A DNA stretch of 64,000 nt from CAYVFC01 sp964450715 (lineage in GTDB: Bacteria > Myxococcota_A > Polyangia > Polyangiales > JAFGIB01): NCBI GenBank assembly GCA_964450715.1, contig CAYVFC010000005.1:43573-107572 (forward strand). The letters run 5' to 3'. The notes under the pieces were generated by a model that did not search any database, had not been told where the DNA came from, and saw only the letters and a list, made by a program, of their open reading frames with translations. Every line of letters starts with the position of its first letter. Within the stretch, counting starts at the first letter, position 1. Shown piece by piece: positions 18,177 through 26,205 of this stretch. The position numbers and the translations under genes are program-made.

Positions 18177-19454
18177 ATGGATCTGAGGGCGTTTATCGGG
18201 CGTATCGAATCGAGTGGGCAGCTGGTGCGGGTGAAGCGGCCCGTCGCTGTCACACACGAGATCGGGGCCGTGATCCGAGCGCTCCGCGGCAGGCCGGTGC
18301 GGTTCGAACGGGTCGACGGCCACGATATGCCCGTGGTGTCGAACCTCTGCGCTAGCCGGGAGCTGGTCTGCCTGGGCATCGGGGCCGAGCGGAAGGATCT
18401 CTACCGCCGGCTGGCTGCCGCCATCGCCGAGCCCCGCAAGCCTGAAATCGTCCCGGCCGCCGATTACCGCGAGATCGAGCCGGACCTCTCGCGCTTGCCC
18501 GTCGTCACCTATTACCCGGGGGACGGCGGGCCCTATATCGCTTCCGGCATCGCGGTGGCGAACGATGCGCAGTACGGGATCAACCTATCCTACCACCGCT
18601 CCCTGGTGCGCTCGAAGCGGGAGCTGGTGCTCCGGGTGGTAGAGCGCCACCTGCACGCCTACATGCAGCGCGGGCTCGATCGATTTGCACTGTGTATCGG
18701 TAACTCCATACCGGTGATGGTAGCCGCCGCCATCTCCGTGGAGCTGGGCCAGAGCGAGCTCGACCTGGCCAACGCGCTCGGCGAGACCCGTCCGGTACAG
18801 CTCGAGGGCAGGGTGATTCCCCAGAGCGAGATCGTGCTCTTCTGCCGCTTCACCGGCGAGCGCGCCGCCGAGGGGCCCTTCGTCGACCTGACCGAGACCT
18901 ATGACATCGTGCGCCAGCAGCCGGTCGCCGAGGTTGAGCGCATCTTCGTGCGCGACAACCCGCTCTTCCACGCCCTGCTGCCGGGGGACCTGGAGCACAA
19001 GGTATTGATGGGCATGCCGCGCGAGCCGACCATTTTCCAGGAGGTCTCTCGGGTCTGCGAGTGCCTCGATGTCCGCGTCACCCCCGGCGGATGCTCCTGG
19101 CTGCACGCGGCGGTCCAGATCCGCCAGCGCGACCGGCAAGACGGCAAGCGAGCCATCGAGGCCGCCTTCCGGGGGCACGGATCGCTCAAGCACGTCTTCG
19201 TGGTGGACGAGGACGTGGACATCGACGACCCGTCGGCCATGGAGTGGGCCATGGCCACCCGTTTTCAGGCGGACCGGGACCTGGTGGTGAAGCCCGGGCA
19301 GACGGGATCCTCCCTCGACCCCTCTTCCGATCCGGAGACCCGCCAGACCGCCAAGGCTGGTTTCGACTTGACCATTCCGGCGCCCGAGCGAAAGAGGATG
19401 TTTACCAGGGTTGAACCGCCGACGAGGATCGATCTGGATGACTACCTATCATGA
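18177..19454 (+). CDS. UbiD-family decarboxylase, probable anhydromevalonate phosphate decarboxylase
   Basis: 425 aa prenyl-FMN-dependent decarboxylase. The UbiD core is visible: NDAQYGINLSYHRSLVRSK (129-147), AIAV/ISVELG around 175-192, and the catalytic acid region EGPFVDLTETYD with E232 and D237 in place of the E-x4-E of bacterial UbiD/Fdc. First gene of a five-gene operon with aconitase X subunits, UbiX and isopentenyl phosphate kinase. That context, shared with the archaeal modified mevalonate pathway, points to decarboxylation of trans-anhydromevalonate 5-phosphate to isopentenyl phosphate. ATG 18177 follows GGGGAGG. It is shorter than E. coli UbiD (about 497 aa), as expected for this subgroup. 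The quinone-biosynthesis alternative is less likely. Confidence 0.85.
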   Translation: MDLRAFIGRIESSGQLVRVKRPVAVTHEIGAVIRALRGRPVRFERVDGHDMPVVSNLCASRELVCLGIGAERKDLYRRLAAAIAEPRKPEIVPAADYREIEPDLSRLPVVTYYPGDGGPYIASGIAVANDAQYGINLSYHRSLVRSKRELVLRVVERHLHAYMQRGLDRFALCIGNSIPVMVAAAISVELGQSELDLANALGETRPVQLEGRVIPQSEIVLFCRFTGERAAEGPFVDLTETYDIVRQQPVAEVERIFVRDNPLFHALLPGDLEHKVLMGMPREPTIFQEVSRVCECLDVRVTPGGCSWLHAAVQIRQRDRQDGKRAIEAAFRGHGSLKHVFVVDEDVDIDDPSAMEWAMATRFQADRDLVVKPGQTGSSLDPSSDPETRQTAKAGFDLTIPAPERKRMFTRVEPPTRIDLDDYLS

Positions 19455-19468
19455 TGACTACCTATCAT
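19437..19468. repeat. 16-bp tandem duplication at the UbiD gene end
   Basis: GATGACTACCTATCAT is repeated exactly twice in tandem. The first copy encodes the last residues (DDYLS) and the first copy plus the next two bases gives the stop. Loss or gain of a copy would barely change the protein. This looks like a slippage duplication. Confidence 0.8.
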
Positions 19469-19509
19469 AGAGAAGCGGGACACCCCTCGATCGACCGCGG
19501 GGCGTGGCG

Positions 19510-20739
19510 ATGAAGCTCACCGGCGAGCAGCGGCGGTTGCTGGAGGGCGGCCGGAGCGAGATGGTCGCGCGCATGATGAAGCTGTTGGTACGCCTGGGAG
19601 AGATCTACGGCGCGGAGCGCATGATCCCCATCGCCTCGGCCCAGGTTTCCGGCGTCTCCTACAAGTCGATCGGCGAGCCGGGGATGCGGCTGCTGCTGGA
19701 CATCGCTGCCGCCGGGGTGAAGGTCGAGGTGCTAACCTTCCTCAACCCGGCGGGGATGGACCTGGAGGCCTGGCGCGAGCTGGGATTCCCCAGAAAATTC
19801 GCCGCCGAGCAGCAGCGGATCATGAAGGCCTTCCGTCAGCTGGGCGCGGTGACCTCGGCGACCTGTACGCCCTACCTGGCGGGCAATCTCCCCCGTTTCG
19901 GCGAGCACCTGGCCTGGGCCGAGAGTTCGGCGGTCTCCTTCGCCAATTCCGTCATCGGCGCGCGCACCAACCGCGAGGGCGGCCCCTCGGCGCTCGCCGC
20001 CGCCATCTGCGGCTGCACCCCCGACTATGGCCTGCACCGCGACGAGAACCGCCGGCCCAGCGTGGTGGTAAAGGTGGAGACGCCGCTCAGGTCCCGCGCC
20101 GATTTCGGAGCCCTGGGTTACCGGGTGGGCGAACGGGTCAAGAACGGCATTCCTTATTTCACTGGTGTATCCGCCGCCTTCCCCGACGACCTCAAGGCAC
20201 TGGGCGCGGCCATGGCCGCCAGCGGCGCGGTCGGGCTCTATCACGTCGAGGGAATAACGCCTGAAGCCCATCTGGTGAAGACCCGGGGGCTCGAGTCGTT
20301 CGCCGTCAAGCGCCGGGATCTCGGCCGCGTCTTCGATCGACTCAACACGCAGGGAAGGCCCGCGGATAGATCGAAGAAACGAAGGCGCGGAAGATCCAGG
20401 CCGGACATCATTGTCACCGGCTGCCCGCACGCTTCGCTGGGCGATATCATCGCGCTCGCCCGCAAGCTGCAGGGCCGGAAGCTCAGCAGGCCGCTCTGGA
20501 TCTGTACCTCGCGGGCTGCCCGCAACAGCGCCGAGCAGATGGGGCTGTGCGAGATCATCGAGGCTGCCGGGGGCAGGGTCGTCGCCGATACCTGCATGGT
20601 CGTCTCGCCCATGGAAGCGATGGGCTACGGCACCACCGCGGTCGATTCCGCCAAGGCCGCCCACTATCTGCCCGGCTTTTGCGGCCAGCAGGTGGTGTTC
20701 GGCGAGCTGGACGCGCTGATCGAGGACGCGCTGAGATGA
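19510..20739 (+). CDS. Aconitase X large subunit, probable phosphomevalonate dehydratase large subunit
   Basis: 409 aa (411 from the GTG at 19504). Member of the aconitase X catalytic family (former DUF521), an iron-sulfur dehydratase. Visible signatures: SAQVSGVSYKSIGEPG (45-60, GTG numbering), TCTPYLAGN (C121), CTPDYGLHRDENR (171-183), VTGCPHASLGD (C307), DTCMVVSP (C364) and PGFCGQQ (C393). The cysteines supply candidate cluster ligands. In archaea this protein pairs with a DUF126 small subunit to dehydrate mevalonate 5-phosphate to trans-anhydromevalonate 5-phosphate. The small-subunit gene follows with an ATGA overlap. The alternative for aconitase X, hydroxyproline-type dehydration, is disfavoured by the isopentenyl phosphate kinase in the same operon. 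Confidence 0.87.
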   Translation: MKLTGEQRRLLEGGRSEMVARMMKLLVRLGEIYGAERMIPIASAQVSGVSYKSIGEPGMRLLLDIAAAGVKVEVLTFLNPAGMDLEAWRELGFPRKFAAEQQRIMKAFRQLGAVTSATCTPYLAGNLPRFGEHLAWAESSAVSFANSVIGARTNREGGPSALAAAICGCTPDYGLHRDENRRPSVVVKVETPLRSRADFGALGYRVGERVKNGIPYFTGVSAAFPDDLKALGAAMAASGAVGLYHVEGITPEAHLVKTRGLESFAVKRRDLGRVFDRLNTQGRPADRSKKRRRGRSRPDIIVTGCPHASLGDIIALARKLQGRKLSRPLWICTSRAARNSAEQMGLCEIIEAAGGRVVADTCMVVSPMEAMGYGTTAVDSAKAAHYLPGFCGQQVVFGELDALIEDALR

Positions 20740-21260
20740 AAGGAGCGAAGGGGCCCAGCCGCGGCGCGCGCTTCGCGGGCTCGGTAGTCATCGGCAGGGG
20801 CCGATCCGTGGCGGAGGGCAGGGCGGCCGGCGAGGCGCTGGTCAGCCGGCAGGCCATCAGCTTCTACGGGGGGGTGGACGCCCGCACTGGCCGCGTCATC
20901 GAGCGGGGCCACGAGCTGGAGGGGCAGAGCGTCAAGGACCGGATCCTGGTCTTTCCGCGGGGCAGGGGCTCGACCGTGGGCTCGTACGTCATCTACGGCC
21001 TGGCCGCCAACCGGGTGGCACCCCTGGCGCTGGTGAACGAGCAGACCGAGACCATCGTGGCGACCGGAGCCATCCTGGCGGGGATCCCCTGTGTCGATGG
21101 AATCGACCTGACCGGTATACGGAGCGGCGATATACTCGAGGTAGACGCGGACCGGGGGACGGTGAAGCGCTTTTGCCCGAAGGCTGCCCCGTCGTCCCGG
21201 CCATCGACGTCTTCCCGCGGTCGCGAGACGAACCGCCGTAGACAGGAGCGAACGACATGA
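20736..21260 (+). CDS. Aconitase X swivel domain, probable phosphomevalonate dehydratase small subunit
   Basis: 174 aa of the DUF126 family, the mobile swivel domain that closes over the active site of the large subunit. Family residues visible: LVSRQAISFYGGVD, GHELEGQSVKDRILVFPRGRGSTVGS (family core, two loops), then AGIPCVDGID. The last 25 residues are basic and Ser/Arg-rich, beyond the usual end. The start codon overlaps the large-subunit stop (ATGA) and the stop overlaps ubiX (ATGA), so the trio is translationally coupled. Confidence 0.88.
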   Translation: MKGAKGPSRGARFAGSVVIGRGRSVAEGRAAGEALVSRQAISFYGGVDARTGRVIERGHELEGQSVKDRILVFPRGRGSTVGSYVIYGLAANRVAPLALVNEQTETIVATGAILAGIPCVDGIDLTGIRSGDILEVDADRGTVKRFCPKAAPSSRPSTSSRGRETNRRRQERTT

Positions 21261-21805
21261 GCAAGCGGCTGGTAGTGGGGATCAGCGGCGCCTCTGGTGT
21301 CGCGCTGGGCATTCGCCTGCTGGAGAGGCTCGAGCCGACGGACCGGGAGGTGCACTTGATCCTGACCGAGCCCGCGCGGCAGGTCATCGAGCTGGAGAGC
21401 GGTTGCGAGCTCCGGAAGATCGAGGCGCTCGCCACGCGCGCCTACGGCCCGAACGATCTGACCGCTCCCATGGCGTCCGGCACCTTTGCCACCGACGGCA
21501 TGGCCGTGATCCCCTGCAGTATGAAAACGCTGGCCGGCATCGCCTCGGGCTACGCGGATAACCTGCTGCTGCGCGCTGCTGACGTCTGCCTGAAGGAGCG
21601 GCGCAGGCTGGTGCTGGTGCCGCGCGAGACCCCGCTTAACCTCATCCACCTGGAGAACATGCGGCGGCTGGCGCTGGCGGGCGCTACCCTGCTTCCCCCG
21701 GTCATCACCATGTATACCGGGCCGAAGAGCATCGAGGATTTGATCGACCAGATCGTGGGCAAGGTGCTGGACGCCCTGGGCGTAGAAGGGGGGGCGGCGC
21801 GTTGA
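21257..21805 (+). CDS. ubiX: UbiX-family flavin prenyltransferase
   Basis: 182 aa flavoprotein that joins a dimethylallyl group from dimethylallyl phosphate to FMN, making the prenyl-FMN needed by UbiD-type decarboxylases. Signatures visible: VVGISGASGVALGIRLLE (N-terminal flavin site), the central ASGTFATDGMAVIPCSMKTLAGIASG, and RRLVLVPRETPLN with LENMRRLALAGATLLPP. Length and ends match the family. Coupled by overlap to the genes on both sides. Its presence supports the neighbouring UbiD protein being a prenyl-FMN enzyme. Confidence 0.93.
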   Translation: MSKRLVVGISGASGVALGIRLLERLEPTDREVHLILTEPARQVIELESGCELRKIEALATRAYGPNDLTAPMASGTFATDGMAVIPCSMKTLAGIASGYADNLLLRAADVCLKERRRLVLVPRETPLNLIHLENMRRLALAGATLLPPVITMYTGPKSIEDLIDQIVGKVLDALGVEGGAAR

Positions 21806-22623
21806 GCGGGCCGGTCGGAACGGCGGGCGTTGCCGCTACCGAGGAGGCTCGACAGCTCGTCTTCGTCAAGCTGGGCGGCTCGCTCATCACCGACAAGTCG
21901 CTACCCTACACGGCCAGGCAAGAGGTCATCGATCGCATTTGCGGGGAGATCCGGCAGGCGCGCGACCGGCGCGGCATATCGCTGCTGGTGGGCCATGGGG
22001 GCGGCAGCTTCCCGCACGTCTCCGCCGCCCGCCACCGCGTCGACCGGGGCGCGGTGGATCCGGGAAGCTGGCAGGGTTTCATAGAGGTGCACGAGGACGC
22101 CGCGCGCCTCAACGCCATCGTCTGCGAGGCCTTCGCGCGCCAGCGGGTACCGGCCGCCACCGTGCAGCCCTCGGCTGTTTGCGTCGCCCGCTCTGCACGC
22201 ATCGAGTCCTGGCCCACCCGTCCGTTGGAGCTGTTACTGCAGGCGCGCCTGGTGCCTGTGGTCTACGGCGACATCTGCTTGGACGAGGAGCGCGGTTTTT
22301 CCGTTATATCCACCGAGGAGATCTTTCGTTTCCTCGCCCCGTTGCTACGCCCGCGCCGCATCATCCTGCTCGGCAAGGTCGACGGCGTCTTCGACCGGCA
22401 AGGAGCGGTCATTCCCCGCATCACCCGCGACAACCTGCCCGCGCTGCGCGACGCCCTGCGCGCCTCGGATGGCGTGGCCGACGTGACCGGAGGCATGCTG
22501 CACAAGGTAGAACGCTCCCTGGAGACGGGCGTGCCCACCGCCATCCTCAACGGCCTGCAACCCGGCCGGCTACTGCAGGCCCTGCTGGACGACGAGGTTC
22601 CGGGAACTACCGTCAAAGGGTAG
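21802..22623 (+). CDS. Isopentenyl phosphate kinase
   Basis: 273 aa amino-acid-kinase-fold enzyme phosphorylating isopentenyl phosphate to isopentenyl diphosphate. Diagnostic features: FVKLGGSLITDK (20-32), GHGGGSFPH with the catalytic His72 typical of this kinase, VYGDICLDEERGFSVISTEE, LLGKVDGVF and DVTGGMLHKVE. These separate it from glutamate and acetylglutamate kinases. The TTG start at 21802 overlaps the ubiX stop (TTGA); no in-frame ATG or GTG exists before the kinase core, so the TTG is probably real. Last gene of the isoprenoid operon and the strongest evidence for its pathway assignment. This kinase is general in archaea and patchy in bacteria and eukaryotes. Confidence 0.88.
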   Translation: MSGPVGTAGVAATEEARQLVFVKLGGSLITDKSLPYTARQEVIDRICGEIRQARDRRGISLLVGHGGGSFPHVSAARHRVDRGAVDPGSWQGFIEVHEDAARLNAIVCEAFARQRVPAATVQPSAVCVARSARIESWPTRPLELLLQARLVPVVYGDICLDEERGFSVISTEEIFRFLAPLLRPRRIILLGKVDGVFDRQGAVIPRITRDNLPALRDALRASDGVADVTGGMLHKVERSLETGVPTAILNGLQPGRLLQALLDDEVPGTTVKG

Positions 22624-22643
22624 CTGCCTGGTTACGCCGGCCT

Positions 22644-23303
22644 CTACCCCGCTGCCCAGCGGCGCGCCTCGCGCAGAGCGCCGGCCGCGTTGTCGCTGTA
22701 TCCGTCCGCGCCGATCTCCTCGGCGAACTGCTGCGTGACCGGAGCGCCGCCTACCAGCACTTTGACCTTGTCGCGCAGGCCGTCGCTCTGCAGCGAAGCG
22801 ACCACCTCCTTCATCACCGACATGGTGGTGGTCAAAAGCGCCGATATGGCCACCACGTTGGGCTGGTGCTCCTTGACCGCGCTCAAGAACTTTTCCGCCG
22901 ACACGTCCACCCCCAGGTCGTGGATGGTGAACCCGCCGCCCTCCAGCATGGCCGCCACCAGGTTCTTGCCGATGTCGTGCAGGTCCCCGGCCACCGTGCC
23001 GATCACCACCGCCCCGGCCGACTTGGCTCCCTTGCTCACCAGCTTGGGCTGGACGATGGCCAGCGCGCCCTTCATGGCGCGCGCCGAGATCAGCAGCTCG
23101 GGAACGAAGTACTCGTTGTTCTCGAAACGCCGTCCCACCTCGTCCATGGCGGGGATCATGAACTCGTAGACCAGCTTCTCCGGGTCCTCGCCCTTCTTCA
23201 GGCTCTTTTCCGCGATCGACTTGGCCGAGGCCGCGTCGCCCTTGAGTATCGCCTCGTACAGTTGCTTTGGATCGGCCACGATTCTTTCTCTCTTTTCTCC
23301 CAC
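22644..23303 (-). CDS. Corrinoid (B12-binding) methyltransferase protein
   Basis: 219 aa methyl carrier of the MttC/MtbC type. A helical cap domain (about 10-90) precedes a Rossmann B12-binding domain with the cobalt-ligand motif DLHDIGKNLV, followed by GVDVS and VGGAPVT. It accepts a methyl group from a substrate-specific methyltransferase and hands it to a second one, in the cytosol. The start could be GTG 23303 or GTG 23279; the latter has a better purine-rich leader. It is divergent from a pterin-binding methyltransferase and an MttB homologue, the expected partners, and converges on the isoprenoid operon (20-bp gap). Confidence 0.92.
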   Translation of the reverse strand: MGEKRERIVADPKQLYEAILKGDAASAKSIAEKSLKKGEDPEKLVYEFMIPAMDEVGRRFENNEYFVPELLISARAMKGALAIVQPKLVSKGAKSAGAVVIGTVAGDLHDIGKNLVAAMLEGGGFTIHDLGVDVSAEKFLSAVKEHQPNVVAISALLTTTMSVMKEVVASLQSDGLRDKVKVLVGGAPVTQQFAEEIGADGYSDNAAGALREARRWAAG

Positions 23304-23592
23304 CGCTTCGCGAGAACGACTGCTCCCGGCATGGGCGAAACAGGTGTCATCAGAATAACCGGAACGGTCCGACTCTACATAGTTTTCGATCCGCCGAAAG
23401 GCAACCCGACGATCGGGCGCGAGAGAGGAAATTCCGCGGAAATCGGCCCAATTCGTGGTTTATTGCGGCCGGAGGCGACCCGGTTTTCGGGCCGTCGCGC
23501 TGGGCTTTTCACCCTAAAAGGGATATTGTACGCGATTCGATCCGCATGCCCCGCGGACCACCCACGCACGGAAAAGACCGCCAGGAGGCAAT
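23304..23592. promoter_or_regulatory. Divergent intergenic region between corrinoid protein and methyltransferase genes
   Basis: 289 bp separating oppositely oriented methyl-transfer genes, so promoters for both should lie here. I looked for a cobalamin riboswitch and did not find its conserved core. No clear operator palindrome is seen. The downstream gene has a good AGGAGG site at its start. Confidence 0.4.
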
Positions 23593-24549
23593 ATGCCGAA
23601 CAGCGACAAGAGCGAGCTCATCCAGGTCGGAGAGATGCTTCACGCTTCGGTTCCCGCGCCCGGAGCGGCCATGCGCCAGCTGCAACAGATGGGCGACGGG
23701 CGCTTCGATCAGTCGAGCGAGCCCCTGACCCAGCTCGAGCAGCTGATCGCATCCCAAGCCGAGCAGGGCGCCGCTTATATCGACGTGAACCTGGACGCGC
23801 TCTCCGACGCGGACGCACCCGGGCTGATGCGCGGCTTCGTGCGCCTGGTCCACCGTTGCGGCGTGGGCGTGCCCCCCTGCGTGGACAGCTCCGACGTCAG
23901 GGTGCTCGAGGCCGGTCTCGGGCAGTGGTTCGAGCTGGGCGAGGGGTCGCGCCCGCCGCTGCTCAACTCCATTCCCTTCGCGGACCGGGAGAAGTTCTCC
24001 CACCTGCTGGATCTGCGCGCGCGGAACGACTTCTCGCTGGTCTGCCTGTTGGTGGGCAAGCAGGGTCCCATGGGCTCGGCCGACGAGATGGTGGAGGCGG
24101 CGGAGGCCATGTTCGACTTGGCCACCGGCGCTGGATTTCGCCCCGACCAGATCTTCTTCGACACCGCCACCCTGGGCATCTCCACCGATGGCTGTATCGA
24201 TGCCGGGGGCAACATCAAGCCCTCGCACACCCACAACTGCTTCAACGCCATCCAGCGTATCCGCAAGAGCCCCAAGATGAACGCCGTCCATGTTTTACTC
24301 GGTGTATCCAACTGGGGCTACGGCGTTCGCCGCCGCCGCGTGGGCCACATCCGCGCCTACGTCGCCGCCGCCCAGACCCGCGGCCTGGACGCCGTCATCG
24401 CCGACGTCTCTCTCGGCCTGGGCAAGAAGCCGGCCGCCCCCGAGCTGGTAGAGCTGGTCGAGCTGTTCGCCTCGCTGGACGGCAGCGAGGATTCCATGGA
24501 CCGCTACGCCGCCGGTATCGGCCAGGCGCGCAAGAACGAGCTGTTCTAA
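23593..24549 (+). CDS. Pterin-binding (DHPS-like) methyltransferase
   Basis: 318 aa TIM-barrel of the dihydropteroate-synthase-like/MeTr superfamily. Such proteins move methyl groups between a corrinoid protein and tetrahydrofolate. Visible features: AAYIDVNLDA, VGVPPCVDSSDVRVLEAGL, PPLLNSIPF, FSLVCLLVGKQGPMGS, IFFDTATLGIS and VLLGVSNWGYG, in the order expected for the barrel. ATG 23593 has AGGAGG seven bases upstream. Forty-three bases separate it from the MttB-family gene, so they are probably co-transcribed. With the divergent corrinoid protein it would complete a substrate-to-tetrahydrofolate methyl transfer chain. Confidence 0.88.
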   Translation: MPNSDKSELIQVGEMLHASVPAPGAAMRQLQQMGDGRFDQSSEPLTQLEQLIASQAEQGAAYIDVNLDALSDADAPGLMRGFVRLVHRCGVGVPPCVDSSDVRVLEAGLGQWFELGEGSRPPLLNSIPFADREKFSHLLDLRARNDFSLVCLLVGKQGPMGSADEMVEAAEAMFDLATGAGFRPDQIFFDTATLGISTDGCIDAGGNIKPSHTHNCFNAIQRIRKSPKMNAVHVLLGVSNWGYGVRRRRVGHIRAYVAAAQTRGLDAVIADVSLGLGKKPAAPELVELVELFASLDGSEDSMDRYAAGIGQARKNELF

Positions 24550-24592
24550 TTATGGGCACGGAGACAACACCCCAACGGAAACAGGACACGAG

Positions 24593-26053
24593 ATGAGTCG
24601 ACCGCTTCACGAAAAAGGGGGGATCCCCGCCTCGCCGTACCAGCCTCTTACCCCTGCCGACGTTCGCAAGATGGCGGACGCCGCGTTCGCCGTGCTGGAG
24701 AAATCGGGGATGAAGGTATTCTCTCCCACCGCGCTGGAGGCCTTCAAGAAGGCCGGTGCGCAGGTCGACGAGCAGAGCGGAATCACGCGCCTGCCGCGCG
24801 GGCTGGTCGAGGACGCCATCGCCTCCACCCCCTCTTCGATCACGCTTCATTCCCGGGACGGGGAGAACGACTGCGTGCTGGAAAATAACCGCGTGCACTA
24901 CGGCACGGGTGGGACCGCCATCTACGTGCTCGATCCGGACACGGGAGAGCGGCGGCCGTCGACCTTGCAGGATGTAGTGCTAAACGCGCGGCTGGTACAG
25001 GAGCTCGGGAACGTCCACCTGTTCACCATCAACGTATTCCCCAACGAGATAGAGAACAAGGAGCACATCGATACCAACCGGTTCTTTCACGCGCTCAACC
25101 ACACCACCAAGCACGTGATGGGCGGCATCTACACCCGCGACGGGTGCCGCAAGGTGATCGAGATGGCGGAGATGATAGCGGGCGGGGCCGAGGCGCTGCG
25201 CCAGAAGCCCTTCATTTCCTTGATCACGCTGATCATCAGCCCCTTCAAGATCGACCGTGATTACGGAGAGATGACCTGCGATATCGCCGCCAAGGGGCTG
25301 CCGGTGGTGGTTCCCACCGAGCCCATGTGCGGGACCACCGCTCCGGTCACCCTGGCCGGCAACGTGCTGACCCACGTGGCCGAGACGCTGGGCGGTATCG
25401 CGCTGGTGCAGGCGGTAAGAAAGGGAGCGCCCGGGATCTGCGGAAGCGTGGGATCTACCAGCGATCTGAGGACCATGGGCAACCTGGCCGGATGCGTCGA
25501 GCGCGGCATGATCAACGCGGCCGTTTCGCAGATGGCGCAGCACTTCGAGATACCGCTTTACTCGACCGCGGGCACCTCGGACGCCAAGCAGGTCGACATC
25601 CAGGCCGCCTACGAGAGCGCCATTTCCAATTTGCTGGTGGCCATGTCCGGCGCCAACTACATCCACGACGCCGCTGGCTTGATGGAGTTCGACCTGACCG
25701 TCTCCTACGAGAAGCTGGTCGTGGACAACGAGATCCTGGGCATGTGCCAGCGCGTGCTACGCGGCATCGAGGTCAACGACGATACGCTGGCCGTGGACCT
25801 GATGATCGAGAAGGGTCCGGCCAAGGACTACCTGTCCGAGGAGCACACCGTGCGCTTCATGCGGAACGAGTTCTTCTTCCCGGAGCTGGCCAACCGGCAG
25901 AAGCGCGATTCGTTGAAGCCGGGCAGTGATGCTGCCTCCAGAGCCCGGGCCTTCGTACAGCGGGTCAGGCAAACCGCGCCCGAGGAGAAGCTGACGCCCG
26001 AGCTGCGCGAGCGCCTGCAGGGGACTTTTCCCGAGATCCGGCCGGCCGGTTGA
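24593..26053 (+). CDS. MttB-family (non-pyrrolysine) methyltransferase 1
   Basis: 486 aa of the trimethylamine methyltransferase superfamily, demethylating a methylated amine to load a corrinoid protein. The reading frame has no internal amber codon, so it belongs to the non-pyrrolysine branch, whose known members act on quaternary amines such as glycine betaine, proline betaine or carnitine. Visible: HYGTGGTAIYVLDPDTGERR, FFHALNHTTKHVMGGIYTRDG, VPTEPMCGTTAPVTLAGN, GSVGSTSDLRTMGN and GANYIHDAAGLMEF. The substrate cannot be deduced. It forms a unit with the pterin-binding methyltransferase and the divergent corrinoid protein. Confidence 0.88.
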   Translation: MSRPLHEKGGIPASPYQPLTPADVRKMADAAFAVLEKSGMKVFSPTALEAFKKAGAQVDEQSGITRLPRGLVEDAIASTPSSITLHSRDGENDCVLENNRVHYGTGGTAIYVLDPDTGERRPSTLQDVVLNARLVQELGNVHLFTINVFPNEIENKEHIDTNRFFHALNHTTKHVMGGIYTRDGCRKVIEMAEMIAGGAEALRQKPFISLITLIISPFKIDRDYGEMTCDIAAKGLPVVVPTEPMCGTTAPVTLAGNVLTHVAETLGGIALVQAVRKGAPGICGSVGSTSDLRTMGNLAGCVERGMINAAVSQMAQHFEIPLYSTAGTSDAKQVDIQAAYESAISNLLVAMSGANYIHDAAGLMEFDLTVSYEKLVVDNEILGMCQRVLRGIEVNDDTLAVDLMIEKGPAKDYLSEEHTVRFMRNEFFFPELANRQKRDSLKPGSDAASRARAFVQRVRQTAPEEKLTPELRERLQGTFPEIRPAG

Positions 26054-26091
26054 ACCGCTGTGCAACCCGTATGGGGCGCTGCCGTCATCTA

Positions 26092-26196
26092 CCCGTAGTG
26101 GCGAGCCTGGCGCCCGCCCGGGAGGGGGCCAGGCCCTCGCCTACGGGCGCGCGCTTCAAACGCTGTAGCCCGGGAGGGGGCAAGGCCCGACCCTAC
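26092..26196. repeat. GC-rich inverted repeat and partial second copy
   Basis: CCCGTAGTGGCGAGCCTGG (26092 onward) is an imperfect inverted repeat of CCAGGCCCTCGCCTACGGG (ending 26146). A related stretch GTAGCCCGGGAGGGGGCAAG (26165 onward) repeats the CCCGGGAGGGGGC motif, which also occurs after lysA (53457-53517). It lies between convergent genes. Confidence 0.5.
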
Positions 26197-26205
26197 GAAG
26201 TCATT

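Noticed and set aside
18177..22623. UbiD and UbiX as ubiquinone or menaquinone genes
   Set aside because: Linkage with aconitase X subunits and isopentenyl phosphate kinase fits mevalonate metabolism; no quinone gene is present.
23304..23592. Cobalamin riboswitch upstream of the methyltransferase genes
   Set aside because: The conserved B12-box core was looked for and not found on either strand of this gap.
24593..26053. Pyrrolysine-containing trimethylamine methyltransferase
   Set aside because: The frame contains no internal TAG codon and no pyl genes are nearby, so it is the non-pyrrolysine type.
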